Program-made: the position numbers and the translations under genes
Shown here: piece after piece, positions 34,210 through 46,163 of the stretch
Numbering within the stretch: position 1 is the first letter of the stretch
Layout of the letters: each line of letters opens with the position of its first letter
Notes under the pieces: generated by a model
Told to the model about the DNA's origin: nothing
What the model saw: the letters and a program-made list of their open reading frames with translations, nothing else
The model's database searches: none
Assembly: GCA_029255685.2 (NCBI GenBank)
Contig: CM055317.2
Span: forward strand, 74,513,460 to 74,577,459
Direction: 5' to 3'
From: Silene conica
Lineage: Eukaryota > Streptophyta > Magnoliopsida > Caryophyllales > Caryophyllaceae
Length of the DNA: 64,000 nt

Positions 34210-36784
34210 ATGCATGCTCTTATGACAACGGTGGATTTTAAATTTATGTATCACTATATTTTTATTATATTCGGGTTCTTGTTTGTAGTCGAGGGGGCAA
34301 AACATCACCTTGGTCATGGTTGGCATCCCGCACATGCAACATTTTATGGAGATATCAATGGAGGCGAAACTATGTGTACGCGATTTTTTAAATCTTTGTT
34401 GTAGATTTTACCCTCTTTAATTTTGAGTTTTTATTTTATTTTTGTTTAATAAATAAATAAATAATGCATAAATCTTGATCTTATCTTGCTATATACACTA
34501 AAAAATGTTTTGGGAATGATACATATAATATAGATGTTTGAAAACATTAATATATGCTCAATATTTTCAACGATTAAGAAATTTTGATATCCGAGGAGAT
34601 ATAAAATATAATTGCGAGAATTTTAGAGCACTATCGGAAAAAAGAGTATTCTTTACTTTATATATATATATATATATATATTATAATATATATAAAGAAT
34701 ATTTTGACAAAAATGAAATAAATTTATTCCACTCGCTTGTAGGACGACTTTATTACTGAGGGTGCATTAGGTACACATTAATAATTTAAATAATTCAAAA
34801 GATAATAATATATGGAGAAATAATCTCATGAAACTTGAAATATTAAAATAAATTTTCTAATTTATTGTGAGAAAATACTTCCTATACTAATAATATAGCA
34901 TATACTTTCCCTACATTTGAGTTTATTTTTATTTGATCCTCCAAGATTGTATATGTTTCTTTTATTATATTAGCTTTTAGGTGCATTAATATGAAAAATC
35001 AACCTAAAATAAAAACAAGTTGATCATTCAAATATTTTTGTTAATACTATTGAACCACGTTCAAAACACGTGTGGTCAAATGATGCTTTTTTTGATAATA
35101 CATTAATACATATTCTTATACTGAAATCATTAATTCTCTAAATCAACAAAACATCAATTTTTCTAGTACGAATATTCGAGTGTGTCCCGACCTAGTTAGC
35201 ACGGACACTTCTCCTAATTAGTCGTTCCGTGTCCGAGATCGAGATCGTGTCCGACACTCGGATACCCGACACTCGTTAGACACATGTCTAAACATATTAT
35301 AGTTTAGACGAGTAATAAAGTTTTAAAAAAGATCAATTAAAAGATGGATTTGGGTGGAAAAATGAGAATTAGTTATAACAAAGGATTAATTGATAAGAAT
35401 ACTCTGAACTATGGAGTCCTGCTCAAAATACTTCAAATTCTATTTTAACTACCAATATAACCAACTAATGCTCTCATTCGCTTTTATTATAATATATTAT
35501 GATCTGCTACGTGCTAAGTAAGTGAAGAAATTTCTAACTCTTCTTTAACCCGTCTTTCTCTTTTTACTTCTATGTTAATCTATTCACCTAATCACACCAT
35601 TAAAACATGCTACAACAAGTTTACAAAACAACAAATTCTATTCAAAGCAAATGAGGTTAGTTGGTTATATTGGTAGTTAAAATAAAGTTTGGAGTATTTT
35701 GAGCAGGACACCCATATTTTAGAGTATTCTTATCAATTAATCCTATAATAAATGTCGAATTGTATTTTTACTTGTTTAGATTTAGTTTCAAATACATGAT
35801 AAAAATAAAATTATAGGTTATTTATAACCATAAAATATATATTTTATTATATTTAAATGCCGTGTCCTGTGTCCTAAATTTCATGGGATGCCGTGTTTCG
35901 TGTTGTGTCCGTATCCGTATTCGTGTCCGTTTTAGTGCTACTTAGGTCCCGGCCCCATTTACCTGTTCTAAGAGGATCTTTGATGTTTTGCCAATACCAT
36001 ATCTATTAGCTACATCTTCTCGACTTCTTTCAAATCTTGTATCAAAAAATTTGTTCTTATTAATCAGTTAGAACAATATGTATATTGTTGATCGACGTTC
36101 TCCGTATATAATTAAAGAAATTAATATGAAAACTAACATGAACGTTTACAATCATATTATATAGATGGTGCGTGTGGTTACGGGAATTTATTCGAGCAAG
36201 GATATGGACTCGAAACAGCTGCCCTAAGTGCGGCCCTATTCAACGATGGCTTAGCGTGTGGGTCATGTTACGAAATTAAGTGTGTTGACTCGCAATGGTG
36301 CATACAAGGGGCCGGTACAATCCGAGTCACGGCCACCAACTTTTGCCCATCATGGTACTGGGACACCCCACAAGCATGGTGCAATCCTCCTCGAAAACAC
36401 TTTGATTTATCAATGCCAATGTTTCTAAAGATGGCCGAATACAAAGGGGGTGTCGTACCCGTCCTTTATAGGAAGGTAAAATGCCGTAAGCAAGGCGGTG
36501 TTAAGTTCGAGCTTAAGGGAAATCCGTATTGGTTATTGGTTTTGGTTTATAATGTTGGTGGTGCAGGAGATGTTACAAGGGTGGATATCAAAGGGTCCAA
36601 AACTAGTTGGACACAAATGCAACGTAATTGGGGTCAAAATTGGCAAACTTTCGAGAGGCTAAACGGTCAAAGTTTATCGTTTCGGGTTTTTACTAGTAAT
36701 GGTAGGAAAATCCGTTTTAATAATGTTGCACCGGAGAATTGGCAACTTGATCAAACATATGAGGCTAACAAAAACATCCATTGA
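34210..36784 (+). CDS. Alpha-expansin (EXPA), two exons
   Basis: Exons 34210-34375 and 36165-36784 give 261 residues. The junction restores the family motif GGETM-YGACGYG exactly. An N-terminal hydrophobic signal peptide ([18 protein letters not shown]) sends it to the cell wall. Domain 1, GH45-like, has six or more cysteines and the HFD motif (134-136). Domain 2, the CBM63-like wall-binding domain, carries aromatic residues ([13 protein letters not shown]). Expansins loosen cellulose-xyloglucan contacts in acid walls without hydrolysis. The 1,789-bp intron is unusually long for this gene family and holds nested transposons. The Gly-rich [14 protein letters not shown] start and CNPPRKHFD fit EXPA rather than beta-expansin; I cannot name the orthologue. 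An alternative start at M5 or M6 is possible. Confidence 0.92.
35184..35951. mobile_element. Inverted-repeat transposon in the expansin intron
   Basis: The left end GTCCCGACCTAGTTAGCAC pairs with the right end (reverse complement GGGACCTAAGTAGCAC), and subterminal GTGTCCG/CGGACAC words are dense at both ends. No clean target duplication and no coding sequence. The superfamily is undetermined, perhaps hAT. It is interrupted by the MITE at 35383. Confidence 0.55.
35383..35751. mobile_element. MITE with ~90-bp terminal inverted repeats nested in the intron element
   Basis: The left arm begins AGGATTAATTGATAAGAATA and the right arm is its near-complement (CTTATCAATTAATCCT). Pairing continues through TCCTGCTCAAAATACT and AACTACCAATATAACCAACT. 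Arms of this length suggest a Mutator-type MITE, but the flanks (ATAACAA / ATAATAA) give only a weak duplication. Confidence 0.7.
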
Positions 36785-37880
36785 ACTTACTGTATACTCG
36801 TAGTTCAGAACTTGGTGTTTTATTTTCGTTATCGGTCCTTTGTATTTGTTACATCATATCTATATTTGAGTGTAGATCAATGTGCCAAATCGTCTAATTT
36901 CTTATTTCGTATATATGATGTCGGGCACTAATTCGACATTTCCCGGTACCTTATCACTAGAGATGTCGGGCCATGAACTACAAACTTATTGATTAGTTTA
37001 TAACCAGCGTGATCGGTTATGTGATCGAGATAAAGCTCTTTATGCTTACGCACCTTCCCATTTATAAATTATTGGATAGTCTACGAACGAACTATTAAAA
37101 TAATCTCAACTTATATATCCACGTAATCTCTGAATTACATAAATGTAACAACATATTTCGTAATAACAATGTATTTAAAGGGGGGTATCTAATGACAATC
37201 AGGTCCATCTGATTGTGTTTGGGTAAAGTCAGACATGGTCGAATGGTATTGCATAGCCTATCCTTTCACAACGGGTCAGTATTAAGTCTAGTCATTTTGT
37301 CTGGCTTCGGGTACCGGGTCACTCCGAGTCTCAGCAAATATCTTATTTTAAATAAAAATGGTGAAAAGCGATATGATTTGTAAAAAAAATGAAAATAAAA
37401 AGTAAAATAAGTATTGGCTGTACGGCTGTACGAATTTCTCAAAGAATCTGATGGGCAGCTCTTCGAAAATAAGTATTGTCAACATTCGGCCCATTTGTGG
37501 TTTAGGTGGGCTTGTTCGGTCCACTATCAAGATCAGTTCTACGTCTCTACTTGTCTCTCGAGGTGGCAAATACAGAGTAGTTAATTTGCTGAATTTGCTC
37601 AAGTCCGAGTTGGTTAAAATTGATCGGGTTATTTTGGAGTTGCGATATGTCCGATTAGTGAATCATTTTGAATTTCACCTTAATTTCAGATGGTAACACT
37701 AAGTGTAAGTAGTGGGCTCACATTCGATTATGGATTATATCAGATCGTGTCATTTTAGAAAACATGGGGTATTATTATTTTAGATTGTGTAGCAAGCTTT
37801 AGATCGTTAACACTTTATTAATTATCATCGGCATTTTATATAAACTTCCAATTTTGTCTTCCTATTCAACCCATTTGATA
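36785..37880. other. Intergenic stretch downstream of the expansin
   Basis: It contains the expansin 3'UTR at its start. The rest shows no supported gene; overlapping frames at 37348-37696 on both strands lack any family similarity that I can recognise. Confidence 0.5.
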
Positions 37881-37883
37881 GTG

Positions 37884-38050
37884 TGATTAAAAATCTCAAA
37901 AATAAAAATGTCAGGTTTTTAAAAAAATAAAAGACGGTTTTGAAGCGGTTCAAACAACGATTTTGAAAATCCCAAAAAAAAAATTGTCGGATTTCTAAAA
38001 AAATAAAAGACGATTTTAAAGCGGTTCAAACAACGATTTTACAACGGTTT
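37884..38050. repeat. Two-copy ~83-bp tandem duplication
   Basis: TAAAAGACGGTTTTGAAGCG followed by GTTCAAACAACGATTTT is repeated as TAAAAGACGATTTTAAAGCG plus the same tail about 83 bp later. The GACGGTTTT words recall the fold-back element at 28245. Confidence 0.6.
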
Positions 38051-38185
38051 ATAATTTTGATTTAAATTTATTATTTCCAGTTCATTTTGTAGTAGAACGC
38101 ATAACGATTAGCGTTAGATTCCTAAAACCGATTAGAAATTTCGAAAAAAAAAATAGAAATGTGACGGAAATAGGCTAGACAAAGA

Positions 38186-38486
38186 ACTTTTTTGTCCAGC
38201 AAAGGTGTCGGACAAAAAAAAATTATCTAGCATGGGTGTTAGACAAAGAACTTTTTTTGTCCATCACCAGTGTTGGACAAAAAAAAATTGTACAGCATGG
38301 GTGTCAGACAAAACAAATTTCATCCAACACCGGTGCTGGACGAAAAAAATTGTGCATCCACGCTGGACAAAATTTTCGTCTAGCACAGACGTTGGAGGAA
38401 AAAGTTTTTCGTCTGGTGCCTAGGCCGGACAAAAAAATTTCGTCTAAGACCGTGATGGACGAAAAAGTTTTGTCCAATTTTTTTGT
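38186..38486. repeat. Degenerate minisatellite of small palindromic units
   Basis: About six to eight copies of a unit like TTTTTTGTCCAGCACCGGTG and its mirror TTGGACAAAAAA follow each other at roughly 35-50-bp spacing. Each unit is a weak hairpin (TTGTCC...GGACAA). Frames through it on both strands are repeat translations, not genes. Confidence 0.7.
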
Positions 38487-38739
38487 TTTAAATATCAACC
38501 GTGTAATTAATTTTTGAATTTGAGACGGAAATGACGTGGTTGTTGAAGACGAGTTCGTAGTTTGTTGAAACAGTATTTTTTTTGAACTTTTTAAGACGAA
38601 CAAATAATTTATTTTTTTCATTACTTTGAATATAAAGGGAGTGTGAGGGAGGGATAGTTTAGGAAGTTCATTATTATTTATCGACGATAATTAGTAATGT
38701 GTCGACGACCAATAGTAGGTTGGAAAAACATGGGTATTA

Positions 38740-38844
38740 TTATTTTAAGTTAAGGTCCGCTAGCTTTGAGATCGCTAGCGGAAAGTCTGAAAGAGCATAT
38801 AATTCTTCTCCTACCGATTTACATAATCTTGCCACACCATGCGC
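38740..38844 (-). pseudogene. RNase H-like (RVT_3) pseudogene, C-terminal part
   Basis: On the minus strand the codons just left of the hAT element (GVARLCKSVGEELYALSD) continue directly the frame that ends at the other side of the element (43858 onward, HVKRKGSIVAHG). This is the end of a plant reverse-transcriptase-associated RNase H domain. The hAT inserted in the middle of it. Confidence 0.6.
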
Positions 38845-39513
38845 TAGGGGTGAGCAAAACCGGGTACCCGATCCGGATTTGAAAACCGTATCGAGTACCC
38901 GGTTTTTAAAGCATCACTTTTTCACTTTCGGATACGACCCGGTTTAAACCGGGTATACGGTTTTCGGGTACCCGGTTAAACCGTATAACCGGTTTTCGTA
39001 TACGGTTTCTAGTTAAACTTTAACATTCCTGCATTTTACTTCCTGTATGGCTGCATTTTACTTCCTGCATTTTACTTCCTGTATTCTCTACTTCCTGAGT
39101 TCCTGTATGAATATTCCAGAATGGCAATCTGCCAAAGTGCCACTATACTAAATTACTAATATTCTGAAAATGGCATAAATCAAACCAAAGTTCAACCGTC
39201 CATTGTCCAAACGTCCATTACAACAAACTAAGTCCCGAATGGTAAAGTCCCGAATAGTAAACAACTAAAAATATTCAATACAACACATCAATCCATGTAG
39301 ACGAAACAAAACGAAGTTAAGTACTAAGTAGCAAGGCTTCAACTCTTCAACATTCGGCTTCCTCATCGATCATGATGACATGATGTTGTAAGACCAAGTC
39401 TTTCATATCTACAATTACAAATCAACAAAACACAATCATACATTAAAGATAAGATACCAAAAAAGTAAAACTTGAAATATGAAAACAAAGTAAGACTTTT
39501 GGTAGTAATGTTT

Positions 39514-40127
39514 TCATCTTGAGCACAATCCACAAAACTTTTGAGTTCTAGAGGGTGAAGACCTTACATATTTAACCATAGTTCGAATTTTCAGAATTGA
39601 TCTTTCTATATCAGTTAAGCCCTCTTTTACAACCAAGTTCAAAATATGAGATGCACATCTCATATGCAAATATTTACCTTCCATAACATCACATTCTGAA
39701 TTATTAAACTTCCTTTTTAGATACTCAATGGCAACATCATTAGCACTAGCATTGTCTACGGTAACCGTCAACACATTTTTCAAGTCCCAACCCGAAAGAC
39801 ATTTCTCAAAACTTTGACCAATGACCTTACCCGAATGACCCGGAATTTGACAAAAATTAATGATCCTTTTATGCAAATTCCAATCAGCATCTATAAAGTG
39901 AGCAGTTAGACACATGTAGCCTAAATTTTGGCCCGAAGTCCAACAATCAGTTGTGAGGCAAACTCTAGAATTCATTTTTCGAAAAAAATCTTGTAGTCGT
40001 TGCTTTCTTTCCTCAAGGTACAACTTATAACAATCTTTAGCAACGGTAAAACGCGAAGGAATAACAAACTGAGGATTCATATCCTTGCAAAACGCCTTAA
40101 ATCCCTCACCTACGACACTCTTAAAAG
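39514..40127 (-). pseudogene. Transposase fragment of the deleted hAT copy
   Basis: About 205 residues of the catalytic RNase H-like region (NSRVCLTTDCWTSGQNLGYM and CASHILNLVVKEGL), nearly identical to 41815-42438. It lacks both the BED finger and the C-terminal dimerisation domain and stops early because of one extra base near 39535. It keeps a 7-bp stretch that the longer copy has lost. Confidence 0.85.
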
Positions 40128-40824
40128 TAGGGGTGAGCAAAACCGGGTACCCGATTCGGATTTGAAAACCGTATCGGGTACCCGGTTTTTAAAGCATCAC
40201 TTTTTCACTTTCGGATACGACCCGGTTTAAACCGGGTATACGGTTTTCGGGTACCCGGTTAAACCGTATAACCGTTTTTCGTATACCCGGATACGGTTTC
40301 TAGTTAAACTTTAACATTCCTGCATTTTACTTCCTGTATGGCTGCAGTTTACTTCCTGTATTTTACTTCCTGTATTCTCTACTTCCTGAGTTCCTGTATG
40401 AATATTCCAGAATGGCAATCTGCCAAAGTGCCACTATACTAAATTACTAATATTCTGAAAATGGCATAAATCAAACCAAAGTTCAACCGTCCATTGTCCA
40501 AACGTCCATTACAACAAACTAAGTCCCGAATGGTAAAGTCCCGAATGGTAAACAACTAAAAATATTCAATACAACACATCAATCCATGTAGACGAAACAA
40601 AACGAAGTTAAGTACTAAGTAGCAAGGCTTCAACTCTTCAACATTCGGCTTCCTCATCGATCATGATGACATGATGTTGTAAGACCAAGTCTTTCATATC
40701 TACAATTACAAATCAACAAAACACAATCATACATTAAAGATAAGATACCAAAAAAGTAAAACTTGAAATATGAAAACAAAGTTAGAAATAAAAATAAAAC
40801 CTTCTTGAAGTTTTTCGATTTCTT

Positions 40825-42976
40825 TCAAGGTAAGGTATCTTCTACGATAAGAGGAGCTTGAGTAGTACGAAGCCAATCTTGTGAACATATGAGGGCCTCA
40901 ACCATAGATGGAGCTAGGGAAGTACGAAATGAATCAAGTATACGACCACCGGTGCTAAAAGCCGACTCGGGAGCTACAGTAGATACCGGGATGGCAAGCA
41001 CATCTCTAGCCATATTAGAAAGATTTGGATATCTTTTTTGATTATCTTTCCACCATGGTAAAATCTTAAACTTTGGATCCCTACTTTCCCGCTCATCTTC
41101 TAAATACCTCTCAAACTCTGATTTCTTTACAACTCCACCATACATTTCTGTTTCAAACTTATCACCCATAAAGGAACCAAGATTAAAGATATCACTAGTC
41201 TCACCCTCTTTTGATTTGACGCCCATAGAAGTAGAAGAAGTGGAACTAGATGAACATGAAGCTTGTTTGGTAATCATAGGAGTAGCATAAAAGTCGTAAA
41301 GTGATTGAAAAAAGTATCTAATATTCAAGGATAATATTTTACCCTTTTCCTCCCCATATGCTTTTTTCACCATCCAATCAACATACGCCAACTTACCCCT
41401 TGGGTCAAGGATTAAAGACACAAACAAAAACAAATTGAGATTCTCAATTTTACCCCAATATTTGTCATATTTCACCTTCATTTTTTCAGCCATTTTTCTA
41501 ATGCCTTCATTTTCATGGAGAAGATGTTCGGATAACAACTCACCAACACCGAATATCACTTCTACATAATTGTTACTAGTGACATAATAGAATCCCGACA
41601 TTTTCAAAGTGGCATCATAAAAAATCTTCAAGAAAGGTAGAAAGGTGTCGACTTGTTTCCAATCATTAGACACAAGGGGATCATTAAGTTTTCTCATTTC
41701 TTTTTGCAGTTGAGTGTCTTTGTTAAGCAACAAACCAAATGCCTTTTTAAACTTTTTTGCCGTCTCTAACATCAAATAAATGGAGTTCCACCTAGTATCG
41801 ACATCCAAGTATAAAAGACTTTTGGTAGTAATGTTTTCATCTTGAGCACAATCCACAAACTTTTGAGTTCTAGAGGGTGAAGACCTTAACCATAGTTCGA
41901 ATTTTCAGAATTGATCTTTCTATATCAGTCAAGCCCTCTTTTACAACCAAGTTCAAAATATGAGATGCACATCTCATATGCAAATATTTACCTTCCATAA
42001 CATCACATTCTGAATTATTAAACTTCCTTTTTAGATACTCAATGGCAACATCATTAGCACTAGCATTGTCTACGGTAACCGTCAACACATTTTTCAAGTC
42101 CCAACCCGAAAGACATTTCTCAACACTTTGACCAATGACCTTACCCGAATGACCCGGAATTTGACAAAAATTAATGATCCTTTTATGCAAATTCCAATCA
42201 GCATCTATAAAGTGAGCAGTTAGACACATGTAGCCTAAATTTTGGCCCGAAGTCCAACAATCAGTTGTGAGGCAAACTCTAGAATTCATTTTTCGAAAAA
42301 AATCTTGTAGTTGCTTTCTTTCCTCAAGGTACAACTTATAACAATCTTTAGCAACGGTAAAACGCGAAGGAATAACAAACTGAGGATTTATATCCTTGCA
42401 AAACGCCTTAAATCCCTCACCTTCGACACTCTTAAAAGGGCACTCATCAATTATTATCATCTTAGCAAGTGATTTTCTGGTTTTTTCTTCATCAAAACTC
42501 CAATCAGATGGAACATTAACAGTTTGTATTGTACCATCATCATTTACAACAGTTTTCGACTCCATAGTAATTAGTTTTTGTCTCTTATCAATGTTTGAAG
42601 GCTTTTTTGGACAGCGACGAGCATGATTACTCAATGTACCGGCTCCATTACTCGACTTACAACTTAGAGTTTTGCCACAATAAACACATTCAGCATAATC
42701 ACGCACACTAGCTTGCACAAAATGCTCCCAATGAGGAGATTGATTTTTTCTATATCTAACAAAAGGCTGATCGGGAATCCAAATATTACTTACATTGCTA
42801 GTAATGGAAGGGATTTTTGGTGGTCTCGCTCTCTTTTGCTTTCTAGATGTTTGAGGATTTAACTTTGAAACTTCTTCAAGGTCCTCGTCCTCGTCATGTT
42901 CGCTGGAAACTTCAACATCCAAGACTCTTTCATCAATGTGATTGGAAATGTCATTATCGTCATGACTTGATTCCAT
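40825..42976 (-). pseudogene. hAT transposase with BED finger, frameshifted
   Basis: The N-terminal part (42976-41870, 368 codons) has an acidic leader, a basic KQKRARPPK stretch, and a BED zinc finger (CVYCGKTLSCKSSNG...HARRC). It then carries the hAT catalytic region with TTDCWTSGQNLGYM and DNASANDVA. The C-terminal part (41856-40825, 343 codons) holds DVDTRWNSIYLML and the hAT dimerisation domain (PVSTVAPESAFSTGGRILD). The halves are in different frames; compared with the deleted copy, 7 bp are missing near 41885. The family is the RICESLEEPER/Ac-like hAT group of plants. Tandem CACGAAAATCATGAAATA-type repeats precede it at 43040-43390. Probably inactive. Confidence 0.88.
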
Positions 42977-43849
42977 TACTGTAAAATTGTAAAAAAAAAA
43001 AAAACATCAGAATACGAAACTGATTCCATCACGAAAATGAGTAACATACTAACATCTACATAAAATACATCACGAAATCACGAAATACAACAACAATGAC
43101 AGTAGCTATAGATAAATCTAACAAAAATCACAAAATAGACATCACGAAAATCATGAAATACAACAACAATGACAGTAATGACAGTAAATCTAACGAAATC
43201 ATGAAATAGACATCACGAAATCATGAAAAACAACAACAATGACAGTAACTATTACGAAAATCATGGAATACTATAAAGTATAAACAACAACAACAAAAAT
43301 CATGGAATACTATAAACAACACGAACATAATACGAAAATCACGAACATAATACGAAAATCACGAAATTGGAGTAACTATATATAAATCTAAAGAAAATCA
43401 TACCTTAGAAGAAGGGTAAAACATAAAATGAGAGGATCTGAAGAGGCGAGAATTTCGAGAAGAGTTGAGGGAGATTGGAGAGGGAGATTGCAGATTGGGA
43501 GGCGATTTAGGAATTAGGGTTAGGGAATTAGGGTGGTTGTGACTCTGTGAGGGAGGCGATGGAGAAAGTGAGAAACGGGTCTTAATTTTTCATATTGGGC
43601 TTTTATGTTTTACGAAAATCATACCTTATTAATTCTTTCTATTTTTTTTTTTTTAAATTACACTTAAACCGGGTCAAACCGGGTATCCGGTTTGTGAATA
43701 AAGCCAACCCGGATACGAAACGGTTTCAAAAAAACCGTATCGTGTATACGGAAAAATAAACCGTATACCCAGAAAACCGCATAACGAGAACCGTATACCG
43801 TATCGTATCCGTATTAAAAAACCGTATCGAAATTTTTTGCTCACCCCTA

Positions 43850-44210
43850 CCATGCGCTACAATACTGCCCTTCCGTTTCACATGCATACAATCAACAAAA
43901 GTAAATAATTGAAACAATTTCGAAATATCGTCTAACACCAGGCCACCAGACTTTGAACTCGTTTTTCGATTAACGATTGCTCTAACCAAGTTCACCGAAT
44001 CGCTTTCAAGGATTAGTCGTTCAACACTCGTGCTCCTGACCATTAGAATCCTGTATCTCGCTGCCATGCTCTTAGCGTCAGATCTCACTCCATTACAACC
44101 TTGCAACTAGCCATAAAAACTACTTTGCCTTCACCGTTTCGCCCAACCATTCCTAGTCTGACACTCCCCACTCAAAAAAAAATGGCGACATCCACATTCA
44201 ATTTGATAAT
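43850..44210 (-). pseudogene. RNase H-like (RVT_3) pseudogene, main part
   Basis: A minus-strand frame with the plant RT-associated RNase H pattern: AARYRILMVRSTSVERLILE, then ESDSVNLVRAIVNRK, a spacer, and HVKRKGSIVAHG. It resembles 'putative ribonuclease H' fragments derived from LINEs and their domesticated relatives. Stops and frame changes upstream (44110-44210) show it is dead. The hAT at 38845-43849 separates it from its C-terminal codons at 38740-38844. Confidence 0.6.
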
Positions 44211-44533
44211 ATGAGGAAGTTGAGGCGTCTAAAAGGTTATCATCGGCTCAACTAGTCCTCGTTCACCCATAAGCAACATTTAAGCATAAATACGATAATT
44301 ATCAATGAGCGGTAAAAAAATTGCAACCACATCTAAAGGAAGGCCTGGATTTTCCTAAAAGTAATTGGAATTACGTACTATCCATGCTGCCTCTGAATCG
44401 AATAAGGCTAATAATATACTAGTATCTCCTTTGAATTATATACATGGTATTAACACGACTTTAATCAAGTAAATTTAAATTATTTACATCTTTTCAAATG
44501 ATTTGGCTTGGTTAATTATTGGTTGGTAATCTA
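44211..44533. other. Short gap without recognised features
   Basis: Decayed sequence; nothing that I can support. Confidence 0.45.
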
Positions 44534-45607
44534 TCTCTATAAAAGAAGTAGAATTTAACTCATTCTGATTGGTTTATTGAAATCAGAAAAAAAAAACTAC
44601 CCACTAACTTTTAGTTTGATTTTATTTCCCTCTCTCCTAAATTCAGAATTCTCATTCCTAATTACGTAATCCATTGCAGTATTACATTTCGTCATTGTCA
44701 TAATAAAATACGATACGATCAAATTATTTTTCATCGAAAATATAAATAACAGTATACAACGTTTCAATAAAATACGATATAGAACGGTCCAAATATAAAA
44801 ATCAAATCCGAAAAACCAAAAATTATAAACACGAAAAATAATTACAATCCAAAAATTAAATTACATTATATTCTCCAATTTTTCAATCAAATCAAATATA
44901 AATTAAGATACAAAACAAAATAAAATACGGTAAAATACGATATACAACGGTCCAATATATAACAAAATTATTACGTTTTCGCCAATGTCGTAATAAAAAT
45001 CCTGTATATTAGGAAAAAAAAACTGAAAATCAACACAAAAAATAAACAAAACGGGAATTTCAACCTAAATAACTCAAAGTCAACTAAAAATTATCCAGGT
45101 GGGGATATTACGTTTATTAATCAGGTTGCATAGTAATGATTAATGATAATACTAATTATAATACTAATACTAATAAAATACTTGAAATAAACTGAAAATC
45201 TGAAAATTATAATTTTATTATGCAAAAAAAACTGCAAATTAATCTTATTCATGTAGATCTACTCTTAAGAGATTGAGACGATAATGATAATAATCAAATA
45301 ATTGACAGTTATAAAGAACACACAAGTAGGTAATAAAAAAACACGGGATATGATCAATATTTCTAATAAAAAATCCGTTAATTCTGAAACCATAACAAAT
45401 AAATTTTGTCTTTTACATTATTAATGAAATAGGTCGGATTTTATAGAAAAAAAATGGTTTATTTTAGTAATTCATGATTTATAATAATTTATATATTATC
45501 TACTTAATTTTTATTTTGAATTATATTTGTATTAATTAGTCACATATTTATGAGTAACCAATATTTAAAAACAGAACCGTACATTTGTTGTACGGGGATA
45601 AAACTAG
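44534..45607 (+). mobile_element. Non-autonomous Helitron 4
   Basis: A plus-strand element of 1,074 bp. It starts TCTCTATAAAAGAAGTAG after an A and ends with the hairpin CCGTACATTTGTTGTACGG (45577-45595), eight bases and then CTAG before a T. Almost the same size as Helitron 3 but with a different hairpin. Repeated AAAATACGATA and CAACGGTCCAATA words are present inside. No coding sequence. Confidence 0.75.
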
Positions 45608-45910
45608 TTTTGAATCAGGGCACCATAAGTCTGAATTTAGTAAGGTTATTTAGAATATCCGTCCATGTTCAACTTCTCGGCTCGGTCTTACAAAATTGGA
45701 TAGTTCAATCCCGATCAACTTCAACCCTATTTTCTGAGCCTAAAAAAAGCTCAACTGAATTAAATAGGGCCGAGTTTAACTAAACTTAATAAAAGTTGAT
45801 TTTACTAAAAAAAAAAAAAAAAAAAAAAATAAAAGAAATAGAAGCACACCAGAAGAATAAAGTAAAAGAAATAGAAGCACCCCTTTAATACGAGTAAGTG
45901 AAGGAAGGAG
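45608..45910. other. Upstream region of HSP101 with an A-run
   Basis: Contains a 22-base A-run near 45808-45829 flanked by a duplicated AAAGAAATAGAAGCACACC word. The frame at 45550-45783 crosses the Helitron end and is not a gene. Confidence 0.5.
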
Positions 45911-45933
45911 AAAATTCTAGTAAATTCGAGAGA
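45911..45933 (+). promoter_or_regulatory. Heat-shock element-like site upstream of HSP101
   Basis: GAAAATTCTAGTAAATTCGA is followed by GAGA. Alternating GAA and TTC blocks at 5-bp spacing (GAA, TTC, an imperfect GTA, TTC, an imperfect GAG) fit the heat-shock factor binding pattern. It lies about 1.07 kb before the ATG, but about 50 bp before the presumed leader that ends at a 5'UTR intron. HSF control is known for HSP101; this site is inferred. Confidence 0.55.
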
Positions 45934-45959
45934 AACCGTCAATATTCGAGACACGTCCT

Positions 45960-46127
45960 TCCAACCTCAACAAAAACCCCTCCACCTCTTCCCTCTCCAC
46001 TCAAGTTTCAACACATTTTCACACAAATTCCCAACAAAAATCACTCGCAAACTTAATTTCATACTCTCAAAGCTTCCATAATCATTTAAACAGTTAAGAG
46101 TTCTTCTACATTTTGGTTTAAATTTCA

Positions 46128-46163
<36 letters not shown>

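Larger units (their letters stand above)
38845..43849. mobile_element. hAT transposon with a self-nested second copy
   Basis: A 5,005-bp unit between TAGGGGTGAGCAAAA and TTTTTTGCTCACCCCTA, inside a perfect 8-bp duplication CCATGCGC (38837-38844, 43850-43857). A second left end, TAGGGGTGAGCAAAACCGGG, occurs internally at 40128, after CTTAAAAG. The same CTTAAAAG is present uninterrupted at 42431-42438 in the homologous position. So 38845-40127 is an internally deleted copy (lacking about 1.03 kb of transposase) joined to a fuller copy. Only one right end exists. Subterminal CGGGTACCCGGTTT and GTATACGGTT words are dense. Confidence 0.9.

Noticed and set aside
37348-37696. Overlapping 81-84-residue frames on opposite strands
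   Set aside because: No family similarity and no promoter or partner. They are mutual shadows.
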